Assembly (NCBI GenBank): GCA_030407505.1
Contig: JASDDH010000004.1
Coordinates: 62,001 to 126,000 of the forward strand
Reading direction: 5' to 3'
DNA length: 64,000 bases
From: Planococcus sp. APC 4015
GTDB taxonomy: Bacteria; Actinomycetota; Actinomycetes; Actinomycetales; Microbacteriaceae
The notes below the pieces were generated by a model, which was given only the letters and a program-made list of their open reading frames with translations, had not been told where the DNA came from and searched no databases. Positions 37,070 through 47,566 of this stretch are shown in pieces. Positions within the stretch are counted from its first letter, which is position 1. Every line of letters begins with the position of its first letter. The position numbers and the translations under genes are program-made.

Positions 37070-38050
37070 ATGATCCGACTCGAAAACGTCTCCAAGACCT
37101 TCGGCGACCTGCCCGCGGTCGACGACGTGTCGCTCACGATCCCGACCGGTGAGATCTACGGCATCGTCGGACAGAGCGGCGCCGGCAAGAGCACCCTCGC
37201 GCGACTGGTCAACCTGATCGAACGGCCCGACACGGGCACCGTCACGGTCGACGGGGCGGAGCTCACCGCGCTGAGGGAGGGCGACCTGCGTGTCGCCCGC
37301 CGCAAGATCGGCATGGTCTTCCAGCGATTCAACCTGCTCGGCAGCCGCAGCGTGCGCGGCAACGTCGAACTCGCGCTCGAGCTCGACGGCGTCGCCCGCA
37401 GCGAGCGCCACGGGCGCGCGCAGGAGATGCTCGACCTCGTCGGCATCGGCCACCGCGGCGACGCCTCGGTGCACGAGCTCTCGGGTGGGCAGCAGCAGCG
37501 CGTCGGGATCGCCCGCGCCCTGGCCGCGCGCCCCACCGTGCTGCTGTCGGACGAGGCCACCAGCGCCCTCGACCCCGAGACGACGGCGTCGATCCTCGAT
37601 CTCTACCGCCGCATCAACGCGGAGCTCGGCCTCACCGTGCTGCTGATAACGCACGAGATGGAGGTCGTGAAATCGGTCTGCCGCTCGGCGGCGCTCCTCG
37701 AGCACGGCCGGGTCGTCGAGAGCGGCCGACTCGAAGACATCATCACCACCGCGGGCTCGCGGCTGACCTCGCAGCTGTTCCCGCTCGGCGCGATCCCGGC
37801 GACCGTCGCCGCCGACTCGGCCGTGATCGACATCACCTTCGCCGGCGGCAACGCCGACCACCCCGTCATCGCCCGCCTTGCGCGCACCCACGGGCTCGAC
37901 GTGTCGATCCTCGGCGCCCTGGTCGAGCAGATCGGCGGGACGCAGGCAGGGCGCACCCGCCTCGAGATCCCCGGAGGGGCGACGGATGCCGTGATCGCCG
38001 ACCTGCGAGGTCAGGGGCTCCTCGTCGAGGTCCTCAAGGAGGCAGCGTGA
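37070..38050 (+). CDS. metN: Methionine ABC importer ATPase MetN
   Basis: A 326-residue ATPase: Walker A GIVGQSGAGKST, signature LSGGQQQRVGIARALAARP, Walker B VLLSDEATSALDPE, switch LLITHEMEVVKSVC. Residues ~240-320 are the NIL domain (IDITFAGGNADHPVIARLA) that binds methionine and inhibits transport, which identifies MetN. ATG 37070 (MIRLENVSKTF) was chosen over the longer ORF from 37010. It overlaps metI by 4 bases (GTGA). Upstream bases 36922-37069 show no SAM riboswitch that I recognise. Confidence 0.95.
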   Translation: MIRLENVSKTFGDLPAVDDVSLTIPTGEIYGIVGQSGAGKSTLARLVNLIERPDTGTVTVDGAELTALREGDLRVARRKIGMVFQRFNLLGSRSVRGNVELALELDGVARSERHGRAQEMLDLVGIGHRGDASVHELSGGQQQRVGIARALAARPTVLLSDEATSALDPETTASILDLYRRINAELGLTVLLITHEMEVVKSVCRSAALLEHGRVVESGRLEDIITTAGSRLTSQLFPLGAIPATVAADSAVIDITFAGGNADHPVIARLARTHGLDVSILGALVEQIGGTQAGRTRLEIPGGATDAVIADLRGQGLLVEVLKEAA

Positions 38051-38757
38051 ACGACCAGCTCTTCCAGGTCCTCCTGGTCGCCACCGGCCAGACGCTGTAC
38101 ATGGTGGGCGTCTCGCTCGTCATCACCGTTATCGTCGGGCTGCCGCTGGGCATCGTGCTCGTGGGCACCGAGCCCGGCCGGTTCCTCGATCGCCCGTTCG
38201 GCTCCCCGCTCGCCGGCAGGATCATCAACCGGTCGCTCGACCTGATCGTCAACTTCGGCCGCTCGGTGCCGTTCATCATCATCATGGTCGCGCTCATCCC
38301 GTTCACCCGCCTGGTCGTCGGCACCTTCATCGGGCCGACGGCGGCGATCGTGCCGCTGTCGATCGTGGCGATCCCGTTCTTCGCGCGCATGGTCGAGATC
38401 GCGATCAAGGAGGTCGACTCCGGCCTGCTCGAAGTCGCCTCGTCGCTGGGCGCGAGCCGCACCGAGCTGGTGACGAAGGTGCTCGTCCCCGAGGCCGCCC
38501 CGGCCATGCTGCTGGGACTGTCGACGACCGTCACCTCGATCATCAACTTCTCGGCCATGGTCGGCACCGTCGCCGGCGGCGGCCTCGGCGACGTCGCCAT
38601 CCGCTACGGCTACCAGCAGTACAGCTGGATCCACATCGTCCTGGTCGTCATCATCATCTTCGCGATCGTGATGATCCTCCAGGGCCTCGCCACCTGGGGC
38701 GCGCGCCGCCTCGCCCGCCGCGGCCCGACGAAGTCCCGTCGCCGGGTCACCGCCTGA
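38047..38757 (+). CDS. metI: Methionine ABC importer permease MetI
   Basis: A 236-residue permease with five to six helices, starting at GTG (NDQLFQVLLVATGQTLYMVG). The EAA loop is seen as EVDSGLLEVASSLGASRTEL, and MVGTVAGGGLGDVAIRYGYQ is the MetI hallmark. It is coupled to MetN by a GTGA overlap and followed by MetQ 25 bases later. It forms the membrane channel for D/L-methionine uptake. Confidence 0.95.
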   Translation: MNDQLFQVLLVATGQTLYMVGVSLVITVIVGLPLGIVLVGTEPGRFLDRPFGSPLAGRIINRSLDLIVNFGRSVPFIIIMVALIPFTRLVVGTFIGPTAAIVPLSIVAIPFFARMVEIAIKEVDSGLLEVASSLGASRTELVTKVLVPEAAPAMLLGLSTTVTSIINFSAMVGTVAGGGLGDVAIRYGYQQYSWIHIVLVVIIIFAIVMILQGLATWGARRLARRGPTKSRRRVTA

Positions 38758-38782
38758 ACCCGTCCATCCGAGAGGAAACCCC

Positions 38783-39619
38783 GTGCACAACAGCATCCGC
38801 TTCACCCTCGCCGGCGCAGCCGCAGCCGTCGCCCTCACGCTCACCGCCTGCGCCGGTGGCGCCACCGAGCCCGCTCCGGCCGCTTCGGGCGACGCCGACT
38901 CGCTCGGCACGATCAAGGTCGGCGCCCTGCAGACGCCGGCCGGCGAGATCCTGCAGCACATCAACGAGTCCGCAGCGGCTGAGGTCGGCCTCACGATCGA
39001 GTTCGTCGCGTTCACCGACTACAACACCCCGAACACGGCACTGGCCGACGGCTCGATCGACGCCAACCTGTTCCAGAACTCGACGTTCCTCGAGAACTTC
39101 AACGCCAACACCGGCGAGGACCTCGTGAGCGTCGGCGAGGCGTACCTGCCGTCGGCGGCGTTCTACTCCGACAAGGTCGACAGTCTCGACGAGCTCGAGG
39201 ACGGCGCCTCGATCGCCATCCCGAACGATCCGACCAACGCGGGCCGCGCGCTCAAGCTGCTCGCGGCCGAAGGTCTGATCGAGGTCGCCGACGACGTCAG
39301 CGACCCGAGCGGCATCACCGACAACCCGAAGGACTTCGAGTTCCGCGAGATCGAGAACGCCACGCTGCCGCAGGCGCTGCCCGATGTCGACACCGCGTTC
39401 GTGACGATCTCGTTCGCCTTGCCGGCCGGTCTCACGAGTGACACCGCGATCCTCATCGAGGGCGACGACAGCGACTACTTCAACGTTCTCGCCACGCGAC
39501 CCGAGCTCGAGGACGACCCCCGCATCACCGCGCTGTACGAGCTGCTGACGTCGCAGGCCACCGCCGATTTCGAGCTCGACACCTGGGGCGGCCTCGTCGT
39601 CCCCGTCGTCGCGGGCTGA
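38783..39619 (+). CDS. metQ: Methionine-binding lipoprotein MetQ
   Basis: A 278-residue NlpA/MetQ-family lipoprotein starting at GTG (HNSIRFTLAGAAAAV), lipobox LTAC with Cys 23. The body contains AAAEVGLTIEFVAFTDYNTPN, SIDANLFQNSTFLENFN and SIAIPNDPTNAGRALKLL, all family-typical. It captures methionine at the cell surface and delivers it to MetI. A ribosome site AGAGGAAA lies upstream. A strong terminator follows and ends the operon. Confidence 0.95.
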   Translation: MHNSIRFTLAGAAAAVALTLTACAGGATEPAPAASGDADSLGTIKVGALQTPAGEILQHINESAAAEVGLTIEFVAFTDYNTPNTALADGSIDANLFQNSTFLENFNANTGEDLVSVGEAYLPSAAFYSDKVDSLDELEDGASIAIPNDPTNAGRALKLLAAEGLIEVADDVSDPSGITDNPKDFEFREIENATLPQALPDVDTAFVTISFALPAGLTSDTAILIEGDDSDYFNVLATRPELEDDPRITALYELLTSQATADFELDTWGGLVVPVVAG

Positions 39620-39635
39620 TCCAACACCACGCACG

Positions 39636-41137
<1,502 letters not shown>

Positions 41138-41149
41138 CGGCGTCGGGCG

Positions 41150-41557
41150 TCAGCCGCCGGCAGCGGGGGGCGTGCGACGGGAGTCGGCGAGCTCGTCGAC
41201 GAAGAGCGACCGTTCGTCGATCGTCCCGTTGCGATAGGCCTGACGGCCGACCATGTGGGCCGACAGCGGCGCGGTCGCCAACTGCATCAGCACGATCGGC
41301 ACGAGGAACGCCACGACCGGCCAGGTGCGCAGCGACAGGGCTATCGCGAGTGCGATCAGGATGAGGCCGAGCACCTGAGGCTTGGTCGCGGCGTGCAGAC
41401 GCGTGGCGACGTCGCGGAACCGCAGCAGGCCGATCGCCGCCGTGAGGCACAGCAGCGCGCCGAACAGGATCAGCACGAGCGACACGATGTCGATCCAGGT
41501 GTCTGCGGTGCTGATGCCCTCCGACGTCGTGGCGGCAGCGGTGAGGAAGATGCTCAT
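41150..41557 (-). CDS. mrpG: Na+/H+ antiporter subunit G (MrpG/MnhG)
   Basis: A 135-residue subunit with three helices: WIDIVSLVLILFGALLCLTA, the conserved IGLLRFRDVATRLHAATKPQ, and LGLILIALAIALSL. ATG 41557 overlaps the mrpF stop by 4 bases. The C-terminal tail (DERSLFVDELADSRRTP) is hydrophilic. As part of the Mrp complex it supports Na+ (or K+) efflux in exchange for protons, important at alkaline pH or high salt. Confidence 0.92.
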   Translation of the reverse strand: MSIFLTAAATTSEGISTADTWIDIVSLVLILFGALLCLTAAIGLLRFRDVATRLHAATKPQVLGLILIALAIALSLRTWPVVAFLVPIVLMQLATAPLSAHMVGRQAYRNGTIDERSLFVDELADSRRTPPAAGG

Positions 41558-41823
41558 TGCTCGTTGTTGTCCCGTCTCGCCACGAACCGGGCGATCGAGA
41601 TCGACCCGAACACGCCGATCGCCGCGATGATGAGCATCGCCGGCAGCGACCGGGTGTGGTTGTTGATCGCCATGTCGGCGCCCAGCACGCACAGGACGAG
41701 CGTGAGCAGCACGTCGGAGGCCACGGCACGGTCCAGAATCGACGGGCCGGTGATGATGCGCCAGATGGTCAGCACGGCGGCGACGCCGAAGACGGCGTAG
41801 ACGGCGATGAGCAGTGCGGTCAT
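41554..41823 (-). CDS. mrpF: Na+/H+ antiporter subunit F (MrpF/MnhF)
   Basis: An 89-residue protein with three helices, starting MTALLIAVYAVFGVAAV. The block GPSILDRAVASDVL is the MrpF signature. Its ends overlap mrpE and mrpG by 4 bases each. The length is normal for the family. Confidence 0.93.
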   Translation of the reverse strand: MTALLIAVYAVFGVAAVLTIWRIITGPSILDRAVASDVLLTLVLCVLGADMAINNHTRSLPAMLIIAAIGVFGSISIARFVARRDNNEQ

Positions 41824-42410
41824 GGTGTCGCCCCGCCCTGACGCGGGCTGTCGACCGTCGCCGCGTCGATGACGGCCAGCTGCGCACGCGAACCCACGGC
41901 CCGGACGATGCGCGCCTCCCACCCGAGGATCGCCCGTCGCTGGTGCTCGACCTGCTCGGCCGTCGACGCCCCGATGACGTGCAGATACAGGATGCGGCGA
42001 GTCCGGTCGGCCTCGACGATGAGCGATCCAGGAATGAGCGACGCGGTGACCGCGGTGTGCGTCATGATCAGGTCGTCGTCGGTGCGCAGCGCCACCGCGA
42101 TGATCGAGCTCACCGGCTGCGACCGCGGATCGAGCACCTGCCATGCCACCAGGAGCGAGCCGCGCACGAGGGCGAGGAAGAACGTCACGATGAACACCGC
42201 GCCCCACCAGGGGTTGACGCGACCCGAGAGGTCGACCGGCGGCAGGCGGAAGATGCGGGTCACGAAGACCGCCACGGCCACGCCGGTGAAGAACGCGAGC
42301 CACGTGAACTGGCCCCACAGCAACATCCACAGCGCGACGAGCCAGAAGAAGAACGGCAGCTGGCGCCACAGTTGAGCGAGCAGAGTCGAGGGACGGGAGT
42401 CGGGACTCAC
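41820..42410 (-). CDS. mrpE: Na+/H+ antiporter subunit E (MrpE/MnhE)
   Basis: A 196-residue subunit starting at GTG 42410 (SPDSRPSTLLAQLW), which overlaps the mrpD stop. Helices FFFWLVALWMLLWGQFTWLA and WWGAVFIVTFFLALVRGSLL are followed by ALRTDDDLIMTHTAVTASLI and PGSL, the MrpE core. The cytoplasmic C-terminal part is helical. The long ORF reaching 44180 is only an open frame opposite mrpD and was cut back. Confidence 0.92.
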   Translation of the reverse strand: MSPDSRPSTLLAQLWRQLPFFFWLVALWMLLWGQFTWLAFFTGVAVAVFVTRIFRLPPVDLSGRVNPWWGAVFIVTFFLALVRGSLLVAWQVLDPRSQPVSSIIAVALRTDDDLIMTHTAVTASLIPGSLIVEADRTRRILYLHVIGASTAEQVEHQRRAILGWEARIVRAVGSRAQLAVIDAATVDSPRQGGATP

Positions 42411-43963
42411 TGGTCGACCTCCCCCTCGAGCTGGCTGATGGTGACCGGCTGCAGCAGCGCCGCGCCGATCCGCTCGCAGACCGCGTACAGGGGTCCCGCG
42501 AAGATCGTCAGGGCCACGGTGACGGCCACCATGCCCGCCGTCGCTGCGGTCATGATGCGCGGGATGACCCGTCGCTCCGTCTCGACGGCCGCCGCCGGCG
42601 CCGCGCCGAGGTACGAGATGCGCTCCTCGGTCTCGGCCGAGTCGTCCTCCTCGCGCCAGAACGCGAGATTCCAGGCGCGCATCAGGGCGTACAGGGTCAG
42701 CAGCGACGTGACGATGCCCGCGACGATCAGCACCATCATGATCGGGGTGCCGACCTCGGCCGCCGCGTCGAACAAGGCGAACTTGCCGATGAAGCCGGAG
42801 AACGGCGGAAGGCCCCCGAGGTTGACCGCGGGGATGAAGTAGAGCACCGCGATGATCGGGGCGGCGCGCATGAGCCCCTTGACCCGCAGGATCGACGTGC
42901 TCCCCGCCCGGCGCTCGATGAGCCCCACCGCGAGGAAGAGGGTGGTCTGCACCACGATGTGGTGGACCATGTAGTAGATCGTCGCGCCGATCGCCGCCGG
43001 GGTGGCGATGGCGAGGCCGAACACCATGTAGCCCACGTGACTGACGAGGGTGAACGACAGGATTCGCTTGAGCTCCGCCTGCGCGAGCGCGCCGAGCACC
43101 CCGACGATCATCGTGGCCAGGGCGACGATGAGCAGCAGCAGATTGACGTCGTTGTCGAGGAAGAGCTCGGTCTCGGTGCGGATCATCGCGTAGACGCCGA
43201 CCTTGGTGAGCAGGCCGGCGAAGACGGCCGTCACCGGGGCGGGTGCCGTCGGATACGAGTCGGGAAGCCAGAACGACAGCGGGAACACCGCCGCCTTGAT
43301 GCTGAACGCGAGCAGCAGCATGACGTGCAGCACGAACTGCGTCTCCTGCGGAAGCTCCATCATGCGCTGCGAGATCTGCACCATGTTGACGGTGCCCAGG
43401 GCGCCGTAGATCATCGCGATCGCGGCGAGGAACAGGATCGACGACACCAGCGAGACCACGATGTAGACGACGCCCGCGCGGATGCGCGACTCGGTCGAGC
43501 CCAGGGTGATGAGCACGTACGACGCGACGAGCAGGATCTCGAAGCCGACGTAGAGGTTGAACAGATCGCCCGCGATGAACGCGTTGAAGATCCCGGCGGC
43601 CAGGATCAGGTAGGTCGGGTGGAAGATCGACACCGGGGTGTCGTCGTCGCCGTCGGCCGCGCCCTGCCCGACCGAGAAGAGGAGCACGGCGAGCAGCACG
43701 AGAGCCGAGATCAGCACGAGGATCGCCGCGAGCCGATCGACGTAGAGCACGATCCCGAACGGGATCGGCCAGCCGCCGACCGACACCGCGATCGCCTGGT
43801 CGTTGGTGTCGACGGCCCACAGCAGCACGGCCGAGATCACGAGCACGACACTGAGCGTGACGATCGACACCACGACCTGCGTCTTGCGGTGACGGCCGGC
43901 GATGAGGGCGACGGCCGCACCGAGCAGCGGCAGGGTGACGAGGAGGGGGACCAGTGCGCTCAC
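42407..43963 (-). CDS. mrpD: Na+/H+ antiporter subunit D (MrpD/MnhD)
   Basis: A 518-residue NuoM/N-like membrane subunit with about 14 helices, starting at GTG 43963 (SALVPLLVTLPLLG). Family blocks are FNLYVGFEILLVASYVLITL with the key Glu, KAAVFPLSFWLPDSYPTAPA with the conserved Lys, and LTKVGVYAMIRTETEL. It is one of two antiporter-like subunits that carry the ion pathway. It overlaps mrpC and mrpE by 4 bases each. Confidence 0.95.
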   Translation of the reverse strand: MSALVPLLVTLPLLGAAVALIAGRHRKTQVVVSIVTLSVVLVISAVLLWAVDTNDQAIAVSVGGWPIPFGIVLYVDRLAAILVLISALVLLAVLLFSVGQGAADGDDDTPVSIFHPTYLILAAGIFNAFIAGDLFNLYVGFEILLVASYVLITLGSTESRIRAGVVYIVVSLVSSILFLAAIAMIYGALGTVNMVQISQRMMELPQETQFVLHVMLLLAFSIKAAVFPLSFWLPDSYPTAPAPVTAVFAGLLTKVGVYAMIRTETELFLDNDVNLLLLIVALATMIVGVLGALAQAELKRILSFTLVSHVGYMVFGLAIATPAAIGATIYYMVHHIVVQTTLFLAVGLIERRAGSTSILRVKGLMRAAPIIAVLYFIPAVNLGGLPPFSGFIGKFALFDAAAEVGTPIMMVLIVAGIVTSLLTLYALMRAWNLAFWREEDDSAETEERISYLGAAPAAAVETERRVIPRIMTAATAGMVAVTVALTIFAGPLYAVCERIGAALLQPVTISQLEGEVDQ

Positions 43964-44514
43964 GAGTCGTCGCCTCCCTTCGACCGGCCGTCGGCCGAAC
44001 GCGGGCGGTCGACGGGGGCGTCGTCGCGCAGCGATGACATGTCGCGGCTTCCGAGCACGGTGATCGGCGCGGTCGCGAGCCCGACGAAGTCGGTCGTCGC
44101 GTCGTCGTCCTCGTCCTCGATGCCGGTCTCGTCGTCCATGACGTCCTCGGTCGCGGCCGAGCGGGCGCGCACCGCGGCATCCGCCTCGTCGTCTTCGACC
44201 GTGTCGGCCTGGCCGAGCTGCCAGGAGCGATAGATGAGGGCGAGGAGGAACGCCGAGATCGCGAAGGTGATGACGATGGCCGTGAGCGTCAGCGCCTGCG
44301 GCAGCGGGTCGGAGTACTCGTCGGGCGAGTCGGCGGCGCCGAAGAAGGGGGCGACCCCGGGGCGTCCCATCACGATGAGCAGGAGGAGGTTCGCCGCGTT
44401 GCCGAGCAGCAGGAATCCGATGAGCACGCGGGTGAGGCTGCGTTCCAGCATCGCGTAGACGCCGCACGCGAAGAGCACGGCCATGATGATGATCAGCACG
44501 AGCGATACGTTCAT
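43960..44514 (-). CDS. mrpC: Na+/H+ antiporter subunit C (MrpC/MnhC) with an acidic tail
   Basis: A 184-residue protein; the first ~105 residues are the usual NuoK-like subunit with three helices (SLVLIIIMAVLFACGVYAML, RVLIGFLLLGNAANLLLLIV, ALTLTAIVITFAISAFLLAL). The remaining ~75 residues form a highly acidic extension (DDETGIEDEDDDATTDF) not needed in standard MrpC, of unknown role. It overlaps mrpA and mrpD by 4 bases. Confidence 0.93.
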   Translation of the reverse strand: MNVSLVLIIIMAVLFACGVYAMLERSLTRVLIGFLLLGNAANLLLLIVMGRPGVAPFFGAADSPDEYSDPLPQALTLTAIVITFAISAFLLALIYRSWQLGQADTVEDDEADAAVRARSAATEDVMDDETGIEDEDDDATTDFVGLATAPITVLGSRDMSSLRDDAPVDRPRSADGRSKGGDDS

Positions 44515-47453
44515 CGGGTCGCCTCCCTCTGACGCGGTCCCTGGGATTCTCGGAGGGCCTGTGCCTGACGGTCGACTTCGGCGCCGAGGCTGCGCAGCAC
44601 GTCGAGCACGAGACCGATCACGACCAGGTACACCCCGACGTCGAACAGGGTCGACGAGACGAACTCGACGTGCCCGAGGAACCCGAGCTCACCTTCGATG
44701 TAGTCGCTGGTCAGGGGCGCCAGGCCGAAGAACAGGGGCACGATGGCGCACGAGACGGCGATGGCCATGCCCACTCCGAGCAGACGACCGGCGTCCGTGG
44801 GCGCGGCGGCCCCGAGCTCGTAGCGTCCGCCCGCGACGTAGCGCATGACGAGCGCCATGCCGGCGACCAGGCCTCCGGCGAAACCGCCGCCGGGCAGGTT
44901 GTGGCCGGCGAACAGCAGGTAGAGCGAAACGACGATGATCGTGTGGAAGAGGATCCGCACGATGACCTCGAGCAGGATCGAGCGGTTCTCGGGGCGCACC
45001 CGCTGTCCGCCGACGAGCCAGGCCGTGCGTCCGCTCCCCCGGGTGTCGTCCTTCTGACGCAGACCGTCGGATGTCTCCACGAGCACCCGCCGGCTGCGCG
45101 TCGCGCCCGTCGGCAGGGCGTTGAACCGCGACAGCGTGTCGGCGCGGTGGGTGACGAACACCAGGGACGCGACGCCGGTGGCGGCCAGGATGAGCACCGA
45201 CAGCTCCCCCATGGTGTCCCAGCCGCGCATGTCGACGAGGGCGACGTTGACGACGTTCTTGCCGTGGCCGAGCTCGTAGGCGAGCTCGGGGAAGCGGTCC
45301 GAGATGGGCTCGTCCACCCGGGCGCCCGTCGCGACGAGCGCGACCATCGCCATCGTGAGCCCGACCGCGGCGGCCAGCACCGCGCGGGCCACCGGCGCGA
45401 CCGAGGCGTTGTGCTCGCCCATGCGGGAGGGGATGCGGCGCAGCACGAGGGCGAAGGCGACGAGGGTGACGGTCTCGATGAGGATCTGCGTGAGCGCCAG
45501 GTCGGGCGCCCCGCTCGTCGCGAACAGCAGCACCATGCCCAGGCCCGTCACCGACACCAGGACGACGCCGGTGTAGCGCTTGCGGGCGCGCACGGCGATG
45601 AGACCGGCGATGATCATGATCGGGGCGACGACGAGCTGCATGGGCGTGTGCCAGCCGTCGATGTCGATGACCCAGCTCCCGCCCATCACCAGCGCGGCGC
45701 CCTCGGCGGCGACGAACACCACGAAGATCGTGCCGACGTAGACCGGGAGCGAGCCCCGCTGGGTGAGACTCGTGGTCAGCACCGAGAGTCGCGCGATGCC
45801 GCGCAGGGTGGCGTTGTACACCTCGACGGCCGTGAAGGGGACGATGCGCCCGGGCATCCGGGTGCGGGTGAGCCGGAACAGGACGGCCCCGAGCGCGATC
45901 GACCCGAGCGAGAGGAACAGCGCGGGCTCGAACCCGTGCCAGAGCTCGAGATGAGCCGGGTAGTCGGGCGCGGCGACACCCGGAGACGACAGCGGAGCGA
46001 GGTCGGCGTAGGGCGAGAACACGGTGTCCAGCCAGGGCGCGGCGACACCGGCGACGACCGTGAGCCCGGCGAGCACGACCGGCGCGAGCAGGAAGCCCAG
46101 CGGAGGATCGGGCCATTCGGTGCGCTCGAGCGGCTCGCCCGCGGCATCCTTCTTCGTCCAGAACGCGCCCCACAGGAACCGGATGCCGTACGCGGCGGTC
46201 AGCACCGAGCCGAGCACGACGCCGATGAGCGCGACGATGCCCCACGGTGACGCGGCTGTGGCCTCGTGCAGCAGCGCGGCCAGCGCACCCTCCTTCGCCA
46301 CCCACCCGATGGTGGGGATGACGCCGACCATCGAGCCGATCGCGAGGAACGCGAACACGGCGATCGTCGGCGCCTGCCTGCCGACTCCGCTCAGTTCGCC
46401 GATGTCGCGGGTCGAGAGCTGACGGTCGATGACGCCGACGATGAGGAACAGCGCCGACTTGAACATCGCGTGGCTCACGAGCAGGGCGAGCCCCGCGAGA
46501 GCGACATCGCGGACCCCGTAGCCGAGCACGACCGTGAGGAAGCCGAGCTGACTGACCGTGCCGAAGGCGAGGATGCGCTTCAGGTCGGTCTCGCGGAGCG
46601 CCTGGATGCCGCCGAGGATCATCGTGAAGACGCCCAGGCCCACGACGATCGGGCGCCACGTGGGGGCGAGCGCGAAGACCGGAGCCAGCCGCGCGATCAG
46701 GTAGATGCCCGCCTTCACCATCGCCGCGGCGTGCAGGTAGGCGCTGACCGGAGTGGGCGCGGCCATGGCGCCGGGCAGCCAGAAGTGGAACGGGAAGATG
46801 GCCGACTTGCTGAGCGCGCCGACGAGGATCAGCACGAGGGCGGCGTCGATCACCGCACCCGTCGGGGCCTCGGCCAGCATCGTCGAGATGCTCGACGTGC
46901 CGGTGTCCACGACGAGCAGCACCACGCCGATGAGCATCACGAGTCCGCCGAGGGTGGTCACCAGCAGCGCCTGCAGGGCTGCGCGGCGGCTCGCGGCGCG
47001 CTTGTTGTAGTACCCGATGAGCAGGTACGACAGCACGCTGGTGAGTTCCCAGAACATCACGAGCACGACGAGGTCGTCGGTGAGGACGAGCCCGTACATG
47101 GCACCGGCGAATGCGAGCAGCACGGCTGAGAACTGCGCGAGCCCCTCGGTCTTGCCCCCGAAGTACCACCGGCAGTAGAGCATCACCAGGGCTCCGACGC
47201 CGGTGGCGACGAGCGCCATGACCCACGACAGGGTGTCCATCCGCATCGAGAGCACGATGCCGAGCGACGGGATCCAGTCGTATGCCTCGAACGGAATCCG
47301 GCCGGCCAGGACCGCGGGTGTCTGGGCTGCGGCGTGCACGAAGGCCACGGCCGGCAGAGCGGCGGCGACGTAGAAGGCGCGCGCGCCGATGCGGTGGACG
47401 AGCCACGGGAGCAGGAGCGGGACGACCGCGAACGCGCCGAGGAGGACCAGCAT
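44511..47453 (-). CDS. mrpA: Na+/H+ antiporter subunit A fused to subunit B (MrpAB)
   Basis: A 980-residue membrane protein. Residues 1-~500 are NuoL-like (MFWELTSVLSYLLIGYYNK, KSAIFPFHFWLPGAMAAPTP, VKAGIYLIARLAPVF). A middle DUF4040/MbhE region follows (SGAPDLALTQILIETVTLVA). The last ~140 residues are the MrpB/MnhB domain (LFAGHNLPGGGFAGGLVAG), so subunits A and B are one chain, as in many actinobacteria. ATG 47453 was chosen: GAGGAGG lies 7 bases upstream. First gene of the operon. Confidence 0.95.
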   Translation of the reverse strand: MLVLLGAFAVVPLLLPWLVHRIGARAFYVAAALPAVAFVHAAAQTPAVLAGRIPFEAYDWIPSLGIVLSMRMDTLSWVMALVATGVGALVMLYCRWYFGGKTEGLAQFSAVLLAFAGAMYGLVLTDDLVVLVMFWELTSVLSYLLIGYYNKRAASRRAALQALLVTTLGGLVMLIGVVLLVVDTGTSSISTMLAEAPTGAVIDAALVLILVGALSKSAIFPFHFWLPGAMAAPTPVSAYLHAAAMVKAGIYLIARLAPVFALAPTWRPIVVGLGVFTMILGGIQALRETDLKRILAFGTVSQLGFLTVVLGYGVRDVALAGLALLVSHAMFKSALFLIVGVIDRQLSTRDIGELSGVGRQAPTIAVFAFLAIGSMVGVIPTIGWVAKEGALAALLHEATAASPWGIVALIGVVLGSVLTAAYGIRFLWGAFWTKKDAAGEPLERTEWPDPPLGFLLAPVVLAGLTVVAGVAAPWLDTVFSPYADLAPLSSPGVAAPDYPAHLELWHGFEPALFLSLGSIALGAVLFRLTRTRMPGRIVPFTAVEVYNATLRGIARLSVLTTSLTQRGSLPVYVGTIFVVFVAAEGAALVMGGSWVIDIDGWHTPMQLVVAPIMIIAGLIAVRARKRYTGVVLVSVTGLGMVLLFATSGAPDLALTQILIETVTLVAFALVLRRIPSRMGEHNASVAPVARAVLAAAVGLTMAMVALVATGARVDEPISDRFPELAYELGHGKNVVNVALVDMRGWDTMGELSVLILAATGVASLVFVTHRADTLSRFNALPTGATRSRRVLVETSDGLRQKDDTRGSGRTAWLVGGQRVRPENRSILLEVIVRILFHTIIVVSLYLLFAGHNLPGGGFAGGLVAGMALVMRYVAGGRYELGAAAPTDAGRLLGVGMAIAVSCAIVPLFFGLAPLTSDYIEGELGFLGHVEFVSSTLFDVGVYLVVIGLVLDVLRSLGAEVDRQAQALRESQGPRQREATR

Positions 47454-47566
47454 GGGGCGGCCTCCTCTAGGTCGTCGGCCGCGGCTCACGCATTCGGCTC
47501 GGGCGATCAGGGTGTCGGGACGAGTCTACCGGCGGGCGTCGGCCGGCCGGACCGCGGGGCTCGATC

